64,000 nucleotides of DNA from an uncultured Gemmatimonadales bacterium. GTDB lineage: Bacteria; Gemmatimonadota; Gemmatimonadetes; Gemmatimonadales; GWC2-71-9. The DNA is taken from assembly GCA_947259405.1 (NCBI GenBank), contig CAMYLY010000005.1, positions 43,515-107,514 on the forward strand. Direction: 5' to 3'. The position numbers were made by a program, and so were the translations under genes. A model generated the notes under the pieces. The model saw nothing but the letters and a program-made list of their open reading frames with translations, was not told where the DNA came from and did no database searches. Shown one piece after another: positions 28,187 to 36,566 of this stretch. The first letter of the stretch is position 1; every line of letters starts with the position of its first letter.

Positions 28187-29169
28187 TGGGCGTCATTACG
28201 TATCGGGACGCCCTGAACCAGGCGCTCCGCGACGAGATGGAGCGCGACCCGGACGTCTTCCTCATGGGAGAGGAGGTGGGCGTCTACCAAGGCGCCTATA
28301 AGGTGAGCCGCGGGCTCTTGGAGGCGTTTGGGGACCGCCGAGTCGTCGACACACCGATCGCCGAGCTAGGGTTCGCCGGTGTCGGCGTTGGCGCCGCGAT
28401 GGCCGGCCTTCGCCCGATCATCGAGTTCATGACATGGAACTTCGCCCTGCTAGCCATCGACCAAGTCGTCAACTCGGCCGCCAAGATGTATTACATGTCA
28501 GGCGGGCAGGTCCCGGTGCCAGTAGTTTTCCGTGGTCCCGGCGGCTCAGCCCTGCAACTTGCAGCCCAACATTCGCAGGCGTTCGAATCATGGTACGCCC
28601 ACATCCCCGGCTTGAAGGTGGTCGCACCGGCGACTCCTTACGATGCCAAAGGGTTGCTCAAGTCCTCCATCCGCAACAACAACCCCGTCGTATTCATCGA
28701 GGGTGAGATGTTGTACAACACCAAGGGCGAGGTGCCAGAGGGTGAGTACACCGTTCCCCTTGGCAAGGCCGACATCAAGCGCGAAGGCACCGACGTTACC
28801 GTCGTCTGTCACTCGAAAACGGTAAGTGTTGCCCTCAAAGCCGCCGAGCGGCTCGCCGAAGAGATGGATGTGTCCACGGAGGTGGTTGACCTCAGGACGA
28901 TCCGCCCGCTCGACGTCGACACGATCACGCAGAGTATTACGAAAACCAATCGTTGCGTGATCGTCGAGGAAGGGTGGCCGTTCTGTGGCGTCGGGGCGCA
29001 GGTCGTTGACGATGTCCAGCGCCTGGCGTTCGACCATCTCGATGCGCCGCTCATACGGGTCACCGGAGCCGATGTGCCCATGCCATACAACAAACACCTC
29101 GAGCGCGCGGCCAAGCCCAACCCGGACAAGGTGATTGCCGCCGTACGACAGGTGGCGTACCTCGACTGA
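28186..29169 (+). CDS. pdhB: Pyruvate dehydrogenase E1 component, beta subunit
   Basis: A 327-residue partner of the E1 alpha subunit, with MGEEVGVYQGAYKVSRGL, DTPIAELGFAGVGVGAAMAG, FRGPGGSALQLAAQHSQ and VVAPATPYDAKGLLKSSIR. The C-terminal transketolase-type domain contains VDLRTIRPLD and EEGWPFCGVGAQV. ATG shares bases with the upstream TGA. Length is standard for the E1 beta of alpha2beta2-type complexes. Confidence 0.95.
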   Translation: MGVITYRDALNQALRDEMERDPDVFLMGEEVGVYQGAYKVSRGLLEAFGDRRVVDTPIAELGFAGVGVGAAMAGLRPIIEFMTWNFALLAIDQVVNSAAKMYYMSGGQVPVPVVFRGPGGSALQLAAQHSQAFESWYAHIPGLKVVAPATPYDAKGLLKSSIRNNNPVVFIEGEMLYNTKGEVPEGEYTVPLGKADIKREGTDVTVVCHSKTVSVALKAAERLAEEMDVSTEVVDLRTIRPLDVDTITQSITKTNRCVIVEEGWPFCGVGAQVVDDVQRLAFDHLDAPLIRVTGADVPMPYNKHLERAAKPNPDKVIAAVRQVAYLD

Positions 29170-30353
29170 TGATCACAAAAGTCGTCATGGAAGCGCTGTC
29201 CCCCACGATGGAAGAGGGGCGCGTCATCACCTGGCACAAACATGAAGGGGACGCAGTCTCCGCGGGTGACATCATCGCCGAGGTGGAGACAGACAAAGCG
29301 GTGATGGAGCTGCAGGCTCGAGGGGATGGGGTGCTGCGGAAAGTCGTGGCGGGCGAGGGCACCACGGTGGAGGTTGGCAAGTTAGTTGCCATCATCGCCG
29401 ACGCGGACGAGGACATTTCCGGCGTCGCAGCGGATGGAAAGCCTCCCTCCGACGTGCCGACCCCGGCGGCGGCGACCCCAGCGGTGCCAGCCCCACCGAC
29501 TCCGGAACCGGCCGCCACCACGAGTCGGGTCAAAGCGTCGCCTCTCGCGAGACGGATGGCGCAAGAGCGCAACCTCGATCTCCAATCCATTGCGGGGTCC
29601 GGTCCGGGGGGGCGGATCGTCAAACGCGATCTCGAGGGTGCACGCCCCGCCGCAGCCCGCGCGGTCGCCGCGGGTGGGTACGAAGACGTCCCGCTCAATC
29701 AGATGCGGAAGACCATCGCGAAACGCCTGTCACAGTCGATCGGACCGGTTCCGCACTTCTTCCTCACGACCGAGGTCGACATGGAACGGGCGGCCGAGGC
29801 TCGGGAAGACTTGAACACGCTGGGTGAGCAGCGCATTTCCTTCAACGACATCATCCTGCGGGTCATTGCCTCGGCGTTGATGCGGCATCGCGCCTGCAAC
29901 GCCTGGTGGATGGATGACCGTATCCGGTATTTCGGCGAAGTGCACATGGGAATGGCGGTCGCGGTCGAAGACGGTTTGATCACGCCGGTGATTCGCAATG
30001 CGCACATGAAGACCCTGCGAGAAATAGCGGTGGAGAGTCGTGCTATGGCCGAGCGGGCCCGTGAACGAAAACTGACCCCCGAAGAATACACCGGTGCAAC
30101 GTTTTCAGTGTCCAACCTCGGGATGTTCGGCATCGATGAGTTTACGGCGGTCATCAATCCGCCCGAGGCGGGCATCATCGCTGTTGGGGCCGTGACCGAG
30201 AAGGCCGTCATGCGTGATGGAGAGCTCGAAGTGCGACGCCGAATGCGGCTCACTATGAGCTGCGATCACCGCGTCATTGACGGTGCGACCGGGGCACAGT
30301 TTCTCCAGACCGTTCGTACCATGCTGGAGAACCCCTTGGCCATCGTGTGGTGA
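29169..30353 (+). CDS. pdhC: 2-oxoacid dehydrogenase E2, dihydrolipoamide acyltransferase (pyruvate type)
   Basis: A 394-residue E2. One N-terminal lipoyl domain carries Lys43 in ETDKAVMEL, followed by a Pro/Ala/Thr-rich linker (about 95-118), a peripheral subunit-binding domain (ASPLARRMAQERNLDLQSI, GSGPGGRIVKRDLE) and the catalytic domain with DHRVIDGATGAQFLQ (active-site histidine near 366). The acyl group is probably acetyl from pyruvate. It is the second lipoyl-bearing protein of the window and lies between the E1 subunits and E3. Confidence 0.95.
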   Translation: MITKVVMEALSPTMEEGRVITWHKHEGDAVSAGDIIAEVETDKAVMELQARGDGVLRKVVAGEGTTVEVGKLVAIIADADEDISGVAADGKPPSDVPTPAAATPAVPAPPTPEPAATTSRVKASPLARRMAQERNLDLQSIAGSGPGGRIVKRDLEGARPAAARAVAAGGYEDVPLNQMRKTIAKRLSQSIGPVPHFFLTTEVDMERAAEAREDLNTLGEQRISFNDIILRVIASALMRHRACNAWWMDDRIRYFGEVHMGMAVAVEDGLITPVIRNAHMKTLREIAVESRAMAERARERKLTPEEYTGATFSVSNLGMFGIDEFTAVINPPEAGIIAVGAVTEKAVMRDGELEVRRRMRLTMSCDHRVIDGATGAQFLQTVRTMLENPLAIVW

Positions 30354-30421
30354 GAGATGCGCGGCGCGCCGGTCCCCAACGGGTCGTTTATCATACCATG
30401 AGCCGGAGTTAGGACTGAACC

Positions 30422-31816
30422 GTGGCAAAGAGCTTTGATGTCATCGTGCTCGGAGGTGGACCCGCTGGGTACGTGTGCGCGATTCGTGCGGGCCAGTTGG
30501 GGCTCGCGACCGCGGTCGTGGAACGAGAGAAACTCGGTGGTGTGTGCGTCAACGTTGGCTGTATCCCCAGCAAGGCGCTGCTGCACAGCGCCTACCTGGC
30601 GAATGTCGTCCAACACGATGCGAAGCGACTCGGTATCATGGTCGGCGACGTGTCGCTGGACTTCGGGGCCGCAGTCAAACACTCGCGACAGGTGAGCGAA
30701 CAGAACTCGAAGGGGGTCGAGTTTCTGCTGAAGAAGAACAAGGTTACCGTGCTCAGCGGCACCGGCGTGCTCAAGCCCGGCAGAAAGATCCAGGTAAACA
30801 CGGAGACCTACTCGGCAACCAAAGCGATCGTCATCGCGACCGGGACTCGCGTAAAGGGAATCCCTCAGATCGGGCTCGAACTCAACAAAACAACCGTAAT
30901 CTCTACCGACGAAGCACTGTTTCTCGACGCCGCGCCCGAGTCCATTGCCATCGTGGGTGCGGGCGCTGTGGGATGTGAGTTCGCCGATATCTTCAATGCG
31001 TTCGGGTCGGACGTCACACTGATCGAAATGCTCCCGCGGATTCTCCCGGTGGAAGACGCTGAATCCTCCACCACAATTGCCAAGAGCTTCAAGAGACGGA
31101 AGATCACGGTGCTGGCCGGGGCGAAGGTCGCCAGCGCCAACGTGGGCGGCACCAACGTGACGCTCGACGTCGTGGCGGGAGGGGACACACAGTCGATCAC
31201 GGTGGACAAGGTGTTGATGGCGGCGGGGCGGGCCCTAAATACTGAAGGATCCGGGTTCAAGGAAGCCGGCATCCAATTGGACGATCAGGGATTCATCAAG
31301 ACGGATAGCAGCCTCAAGACCACCTCGGACGGTGTGTATGGCATTGGCGACATTGCGGGTCCTCCGATGCTGGCGCACAAAGGCAGTCGCGAAGGGGTGT
31401 TTGTGGCAGAGCTGATTGCGGGTACGAACCCTCACCCAATTCGGTACGACAATATCCCGTCGGTCACGTACTGCCATCCCGAAGTGGCGAGCATTGGGCT
31501 GACCGAAGAACAGTGCAAAGAGCAAAAGCTGGATTTCGTGGTCGGGAGATTCCCGCTCACCGCCAATGGACGGGCGCGCGCGTCGTTGGAAACGGACGGA
31601 TTCGTCAAGATTCTCCGCGACTCGAAGTATGGTGAGATTCTCGGAGCCCACATCGTCGCGTCACACGCCAGCGAAATGATCCACGAGCTAGCCGTCGCGC
31701 GCGAGAATGAGTACACGGTAGAGGAAATCGACCTCGCCGTGCACGCGCACCCCACCCTGTCGGAGGCGGTGGCGGAAGCTGCCTTAGACTCACTCGGCCG
31801 GGTCATCCACACGTAG
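30422..31816 (+). CDS. lpdA: Dihydrolipoyl dehydrogenase (E3)
   Basis: A 464-residue FAD/NAD disulfide reductase that reoxidises dihydrolipoyl groups of E2 and GcvH. The FAD motif is VIVLGGGPAGYVCAIRAGQ, the redox-active pair Cys42/Cys47 is in GGVCVNVGCIPSKALLHS, the NAD motif is IAIVGAGAVGCEFADIF, and the C-terminal interface has the catalytic histidine in HAHPTLSEAVAEAALD. It starts with GTG after a 68-base gap, which may hold a second promoter. Confidence 0.96.
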   Translation: MAKSFDVIVLGGGPAGYVCAIRAGQLGLATAVVEREKLGGVCVNVGCIPSKALLHSAYLANVVQHDAKRLGIMVGDVSLDFGAAVKHSRQVSEQNSKGVEFLLKKNKVTVLSGTGVLKPGRKIQVNTETYSATKAIVIATGTRVKGIPQIGLELNKTTVISTDEALFLDAAPESIAIVGAGAVGCEFADIFNAFGSDVTLIEMLPRILPVEDAESSTTIAKSFKRRKITVLAGAKVASANVGGTNVTLDVVAGGDTQSITVDKVLMAAGRALNTEGSGFKEAGIQLDDQGFIKTDSSLKTTSDGVYGIGDIAGPPMLAHKGSREGVFVAELIAGTNPHPIRYDNIPSVTYCHPEVASIGLTEEQCKEQKLDFVVGRFPLTANGRARASLETDGFVKILRDSKYGEILGAHIVASHASEMIHELAVARENEYTVEEIDLAVHAHPTLSEAVAEAALDSLGRVIHT

Positions 31817-32218
31817 GTGCAACCCACCAAGGATCCGGTTGGTGTCGCGCTGGCCGGCATCGGCGCCGGCTCGACAACGGGTGCATCCGTCATGACGGCC
31901 GGCGTCTTCGTCTTACGCGTGCTGCAAATGCGCAGCACCACCGAGCCTTCGATCGGTGGCGCCTTGCTCACGGCGACGCTCTTCGCTGGCATCGTCGCCG
32001 CGGTAGCCTCCGGATGGTTCGCAGCGTCACCCATTGACGACACGTGGCGACGCGCGGTCGTCGCTGCTATCTCGGTGCTAGGAGCAGCACTCGTAGCAGT
32101 CGGTGCCACTGCTGCGGATCAGTTCGGGGGCGTGATCGGCCTCGGCATGTACCTCACGGTATTGATTGTCGGCGCGATCGCGCTGCACAGCAAGGCTCGC
32201 CGCCTCGCGCGACCATGA
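31817..32218 (+). CDS. Small four-helix membrane protein
   Basis: A 133-residue, strongly hydrophobic protein with four predicted helices (about 8-30, 45-68, 77-99 and 103-125) and a basic C-terminal end KARRLARP. Not recognised. It starts with GTG directly after the lpd stop codon and its own stop overlaps the lipB ATG (ATGA), so it is embedded in the lipoate/PDH operon. Its role there is unknown. Confidence 0.7.
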   Translation: MQPTKDPVGVALAGIGAGSTTGASVMTAGVFVLRVLQMRSTTEPSIGGALLTATLFAGIVAAVASGWFAASPIDDTWRRAVVAAISVLGAALVAVGATAADQFGGVIGLGMYLTVLIVGAIALHSKARRLARP

Positions 32219-32922
32219 GCGCGGATCTCGCCGTCGTTGGTCTGGGACGGATGTCCTACGAAGAAGCCTTGCAGCACCAGCGGGCAATCGCCGAGGCGAG
32301 AATCCGTGGCGACGTGACCCGGGACGTATTGCTTCTCGTCGAACATCCCCCCGTAGTGACGCTCGGCCGCGCGTTCGACCACGAACACCTCGCCACTCCT
32401 CGAGCGGAACTAGCCAAGCGACATATCGATGTGTTTGAAGTCGAGCGGGGCGGTGACGTCACCTTCCATGGCCCCGGTCAACTCGTGGGGTATCCGATCT
32501 TCCGATTGACCGAGCACAAAGAGGACCTGCACTGGTTCCTTCGGGCTCTCGAGGAAGCATTGATCACAACTGTGGCTTCACTCGGCATCGAAGGAGTCCG
32601 GAACGAAGGCCTCACCGGCGTGTGGACCCACGGTCGCAAGATTGCCAGCATCGGGATTCATGTAAAGCAATGGGTGACGTGGCACGGGTTTGCCCTCAAC
32701 GTGGCAACTGACCTCTCGTACTTCGACCTGATCGTGCCGTGCGGGATCGACGGCGTGCAGATGACATCGCTAGCCCAGGAATTGGGTGAGCGCGCGCCAC
32801 GGGACCTCTGGGCGCGCGCGCTCGACTCGGTGGTCATGGGGATCTGCGACGTGTTTGGCTTCCGCCCACAGGCCGTCACGCTCGACGACCTGCTTGCTGC
32901 CACGCAGACGGGGACCGACTAG
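32215..32922 (+). CDS. lipB: Lipoyl(octanoyl) transferase LipB
   Basis: A 235-residue acyltransferase that moves octanoate from acyl carrier protein to lipoyl domains. It has VEHPPVVTLGRAF, RGGDVTFHGPGQLVGYPIF, Lys142 in HGRKIASIGIHVKQWVTWHGFALN, and the catalytic Cys176 in LIVPCGIDGVQMTSL. All active-site residues are present. ATG overlaps the previous TGA. This is the second octanoyl/lipoyl transferase in the window, in the operon of the PDH lipoyl acceptor. Confidence 0.96.
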   Translation: MSADLAVVGLGRMSYEEALQHQRAIAEARIRGDVTRDVLLLVEHPPVVTLGRAFDHEHLATPRAELAKRHIDVFEVERGGDVTFHGPGQLVGYPIFRLTEHKEDLHWFLRALEEALITTVASLGIEGVRNEGLTGVWTHGRKIASIGIHVKQWVTWHGFALNVATDLSYFDLIVPCGIDGVQMTSLAQELGERAPRDLWARALDSVVMGICDVFGFRPQAVTLDDLLAATQTGTD

Positions 32923-32926
32923 ACCG

Positions 32927-34294
32927 TTACTTCAAGTCCCCCATCAACTGGAAGAACCTTCCGAACACGCGTACACCCTTGAGGTACTGGTCCACACCGA
33001 TCTTCTCGTTAGGTGCATGCAGTCGATCATCCGGCAAACCGATGCCCGCCATCACGACCGGTGCCCCACCCGCACCGAGCGCGGGGACGACGGGAATCGA
33101 CCCGCCCGATCGGATCGGCACCGGCTCACGTCCCTCAACCTCGCGAAACGCTTGAGCGATCAGCGCGAATGGCGGCGCGGTGACGTCGAGAACCACGGGG
33201 TCGGCCCCGTGAATGAACTCGACCTTGACATCTGCAAAGGGTGGTGCAGCCGCCTTCGCCGCTTTGGCGAGCTGTCGCAACACCGTCTTGGCCTTTTGGT
33301 TGGGCACCAGGCGCAGACTCACTTTGGCGGTGGCCGCCGCCGGGATCACCGTCTTTGCCCCCTCCCCTGTGAATCCACCCATGATCCCATGTATATCGAG
33401 CGTTGGGAGTCCCCAAATCCGCTCGAGCGGCGAGTATCTCTGGAGACCGGTCAGGGCCTTGGATCCGACTTCGCCCGTGCGGAACTTGTGTTCACTGAAC
33501 GGCAGCTTAGCCCATGCGTCGCGCTCCTTCGTGCTGGGTCGCGCCACCGCCTCGTACAGACCCGGGATCTTGATGCGTCCTGACGGGGCTTTGAGGTTCG
33601 CGAGCGTATGGACCAACGCTTCATGCGCGTTGGGGGCAACGCCTCCATACAGACCGGAATGCAGGTCGCTCTTCAACGTCCTGACTGTGATTTCCGCATA
33701 ACACAGGCCGCGTAGGCCCACCTCGATGGCCGGCCAGCCTGGTGCATAGTACGGCATGTCCGCCACGAGAACGGCATCGACATCGACTAGGTCTCGACGC
33801 TTGGCCAGGAGATCGAAGAGCACCCCGGAACCCGATTCCTCCTGACCCTCGATGAGAAACGCGACATTAATGGGTGGACGGCCCCCGTTCGCAACGGCTT
33901 CGAACGCCTTCACGATCGAGAACACCTGTCCCTTATCGTCCGTCGCTCCACGTGCATAGATGTTGTTCCCGCGAATGGTCGGCTGAAACGGCGGGCTCTC
34001 CCACTCGTCGAGTGGATCCGGCGGCTGTACATCGTAGTGGCCGTACACCAGTACGTTAGGACGCCCGGGGACCCTCGGGCCTTTGGCCCACACGACCGGA
34101 TGAGTATCGCTGGACAGCAACTCAACAGTGGGGCATCCCAGGTGTCGAAGATGCTCGGCCAACCACTCCGCGGCGCGGCGGCAGTCCCTGTCGTGTGCCG
34201 GTGTGGTCGAGATGGATGGGATCGTGAGAAAGGCGCGTAGCTCGTTGAGCAGACGCCGTTCATTCTTCCGGGCGAATGTCGTGACATCGTTCAT
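32927..34294 (-). CDS. M20-family metallodipeptidase
   Basis: A 455-residue M20 peptidase related to PepV/CNDP-type dipeptidases. The metal ligands are visible as VYGHYDVQPPDPLDEWESPP, ARGATDDKGQVFS, EGQEESGSG and VADMPYY, with a C-terminal LHAPNEKIGVDQY. The lid domain lies between about 200 and 360. It hydrolyses dipeptides or related amides in the cytoplasm; no signal peptide is seen. ATG at 34294 is chosen. A much longer in-frame extension to 35224 runs antisense through the glutamate dehydrogenase gene and is rejected. Confidence 0.9.
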   Translation of the reverse strand: MNDVTTFARKNERRLLNELRAFLTIPSISTTPAHDRDCRRAAEWLAEHLRHLGCPTVELLSSDTHPVVWAKGPRVPGRPNVLVYGHYDVQPPDPLDEWESPPFQPTIRGNNIYARGATDDKGQVFSIVKAFEAVANGGRPPINVAFLIEGQEESGSGVLFDLLAKRRDLVDVDAVLVADMPYYAPGWPAIEVGLRGLCYAEITVRTLKSDLHSGLYGGVAPNAHEALVHTLANLKAPSGRIKIPGLYEAVARPSTKERDAWAKLPFSEHKFRTGEVGSKALTGLQRYSPLERIWGLPTLDIHGIMGGFTGEGAKTVIPAAATAKVSLRLVPNQKAKTVLRQLAKAAKAAAPPFADVKVEFIHGADPVVLDVTAPPFALIAQAFREVEGREPVPIRSGGSIPVVPALGAGGAPVVMAGIGLPDDRLHAPNEKIGVDQYLKGVRVFGRFFQLMGDLK

Positions 34295-34330
34295 GGTGGG
34301 CCAAATATATCTCCGTACTTGCACCGCCGA

Positions 34331-34348
34331 CACATTGTCCCACATTGT
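34331..34348. promoter_or_regulatory. Tandem CACATTGT direct repeat
   Basis: Two copies of CACATTGT (34331-34338 and 34341-34348) exactly one helical turn apart in the divergent promoter region between the M20 peptidase and glutamate dehydrogenase genes. A regulator site is possible. Confidence 0.35.
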
Positions 34349-34378
34349 GCTTCCGACGCTCACTTCTAAGGGAACCGC

Positions 34379-35647
34379 ATGGCGGCACGGCCAGACTCCA
34401 CGAGCTCGATGAGCACCAGGGCCATCACGAAGAACCAGTTCGATGTCGCTGCTGACCTCATCGACCTGGAAGACCACATGCGGCGCATCTTCCTGATGCC
34501 GTTTCGGACCGTTGCCGTCGAGGTCCCGGTCCGGATGGACGATGGCGACATTGATGTGTTTCGGGGCTACCGAATTCAGCACAACGGTGCGCGCGGTCCG
34601 TGTAAGGGCGGGATCCGGTTCCATCCCGAGGCCGACGAGCAAGAAGTCTTGGGCTTGGCTACGACGATGACATGGAAGACGGCGCTTCTCGACATCCCGT
34701 TCGGCGGCGCCAAGGGCGGCGTGCAAATCAACCCGCGCAATCTCTCGATGCGGGAATACGAGGCGGTAACTCGGGCCTTCACGAGTCGCATCGCCATCGT
34801 CCTGGGCCCCTACCGCGACATCCCGGCGCCAGACATGGGTACGAATGCCCAAGTGATGGCCTGGATTCTTGACGAATTCTCCAAGCGCCGTGGGTATACG
34901 CCCGCGATGGTCACTGGCAAGCCTATCTCGCTTGGTGGGTCGCAAGGGCGTGAGGAGGCCACCGGCCGAGGTGTGATGTACACGATGCAGGAGTACGCCA
35001 ACGATTTTGGGGTGCCGTTGAAGGATGGCACGGTCGTCATTCAAGGGTTCGGGAATGTGGGAGGACATCTCGCTCGGCTCCTCCAGGAACAGGGGGCCAA
35101 GGTCCTGGCCGTTTCGGATGTCGATGGTGGCATCTACAATCCCAAGGGCTTGGCGATCCCCGAACTCTTTCAACACGCTTACGTCGATCGTAACCCCGTG
35201 CAGGAATTCGATGGTGGAGATCACATCACCAATACCGAACTGTGGTCAGTCGGGTGCGACTGGCTCGTTCCCGCCGCTCTCGGTGGGGCCATCAATCGCG
35301 AGACCAACGCGGACAAGGTCAAGTGTCGGGTCGTGGTCGAGGCCGCCAATAGCCCCGTCACCCCAATTGCCGACAAGATCCTCGAGGAACGCGGCATTTC
35401 CGTGTTGCCGGATTTTCTCGTCAACGCCGGTGGCGTTGTGGTCAGCTACTTCGAGTGGGTCCAAAATCTCCAGCAGCATCCATGGTCGCTCGATCAAGTC
35501 AACCGCGAGCTGCTGAACAGAATGACGCGTGTTTACCGTGATGTTCGTGACATCGTCAAGGAGCGGGAGGTTTCTTGGCGAACGGCAGCGTACATGATCT
35601 CGCTAGCACGGGTTGCGGAAGCCGAGCGACTCCGCGGACATCAGTAG
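34379..35647 (+). CDS. gdhA: Glutamate dehydrogenase
   Basis: A 422-residue glutamate/leucine-type dehydrogenase converting 2-oxoglutarate and ammonium to glutamate (reversible). It has GYRIQHNGARGPCKGGIRFH, the catalytic lysine segment TWKTALLDIPFGGAKGGVQI, PAPDMGTNAQVMAWILDEF, and the dinucleotide motif VIQGFGNVGGHLARLLQEQG. NAD versus NADP preference is not certain. ATG at 34379 is used; a second ATG ten codons in (34409) also fits. Confidence 0.95.
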   Translation: MAARPDSTSSMSTRAITKNQFDVAADLIDLEDHMRRIFLMPFRTVAVEVPVRMDDGDIDVFRGYRIQHNGARGPCKGGIRFHPEADEQEVLGLATTMTWKTALLDIPFGGAKGGVQINPRNLSMREYEAVTRAFTSRIAIVLGPYRDIPAPDMGTNAQVMAWILDEFSKRRGYTPAMVTGKPISLGGSQGREEATGRGVMYTMQEYANDFGVPLKDGTVVIQGFGNVGGHLARLLQEQGAKVLAVSDVDGGIYNPKGLAIPELFQHAYVDRNPVQEFDGGDHITNTELWSVGCDWLVPAALGGAINRETNADKVKCRVVVEAANSPVTPIADKILEERGISVLPDFLVNAGGVVVSYFEWVQNLQQHPWSLDQVNRELLNRMTRVYRDVRDIVKEREVSWRTAAYMISLARVAEAERLRGHQ

Positions 35648-35654
35648 CCGCCTA

Positions 35655-36566
35655 CTAGAACGTCAGTCGCAATCCCGCCAGATGCGCATCATCCCCCTGG
35701 AGGTCGTCTGGGCGATAGGCATAGTCTAAGAGAAAACGGCCGAGAGTCACGGTTCCACCGAACGTGACCTCCGACGCGGAGTACGGTGACGGTCTTCCCG
35801 CGTAGCCTATACGACCGACAATTCCGATACCGGAGATGACCACCCCGGCCTCGGCGCCGAGCACCCCGCGTGCTTGCCGTCCCTCCACCCACTGCACTTC
35901 GAGCGTGGACAGCAGTCGAAAGGTCTCTTGCGGATCGACGTAGTTCATCGTGAAGCCGAATCGGGATGTGCGGGGCAGCATCAGACTGGTCGAATCGACC
36001 CAGTTGCCACCGATGTTCTGCACTGAGAAGGCAAAGGCGGCGATGTCGAAGAACGCGAGCGCGATTCCCGCATCGAAGCTGACGGCTCGATCGATCGTTT
36101 GACCCACGCGTTGGCGAAAGTACTTACCCGTGCCCCCGATGGCGATGATCCCAAAGCGATAGATCAGTGATCCGGTGCCGAGGGCTTCGTACGCGGGTTC
36201 GCCGCTTGCCGGCGCCGAGGGCGCAAACGCACGAGGTGTCGACCCCAGATCGAAGTAACGCCCTCCAAACCCGACGTTGAACTGTCCAATCCGCCAGGCG
36301 AGGGCTCCGGTGGCGAGAAAGGTCCCTCGCTGAATAGGTCGGTAGGATCCTTCCACGCTCAGATACCGAATGGTCGCAAGGCCAGCTGGGTTGATGAACA
36401 CTGATCCTGCGTCGCCAATCAACGCTGTGCCGGCACCATTGAATCCTGCGGTGCGTACCGTGGGTGGCAGCTCGGCCGTGATCGGAATACTCTGCTGCTG
36501 CGCGACCAACCCGCTCGGAACCGTGATGCCGAGCCAGAATGCCAGCGACCCCGGTCGGTCGATCAT
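35655..36566 (-). CDS. PorV/PorQ-like outer-membrane beta-barrel protein
   Basis: A 303-residue secreted protein (signal ending near GLVAQQQ). Its opening VRTAGFNGAGTALIGDAGSVFINPAGLATI resembles the conserved start of PorV/PorQ and UPF0164-type barrels, which are predicted outer-membrane proteins with an N-terminal loop of this kind. Alternating hydrophobic strands and a C-terminal aromatic residue (LAGLRLTF) fit a barrel. Substrate or partner is unknown. It overlaps the upstream metallopeptidase gene by four bases, so the two are probably made together. Confidence 0.7.
   Translation of the reverse strand: MIDRPGSLAFWLGITVPSGLVAQQQSIPITAELPPTVRTAGFNGAGTALIGDAGSVFINPAGLATIRYLSVEGSYRPIQRGTFLATGALAWRIGQFNVGFGGRYFDLGSTPRAFAPSAPASGEPAYEALGTGSLIYRFGIIAIGGTGKYFRQRVGQTIDRAVSFDAGIALAFFDIAAFAFSVQNIGGNWVDSTSLMLPRTSRFGFTMNYVDPQETFRLLSTLEVQWVEGRQARGVLGAEAGVVISGIGIVGRIGYAGRPSPYSASEVTFGGTVTLGRFLLDYAYRPDDLQGDDAHLAGLRLTF

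Noticed and set aside
34295..35224. N-terminal extension of the M20 peptidase frame through the gdhA gene
   Set aside because: The family N-terminus begins at 34294; the extension is antisense to glutamate dehydrogenase.
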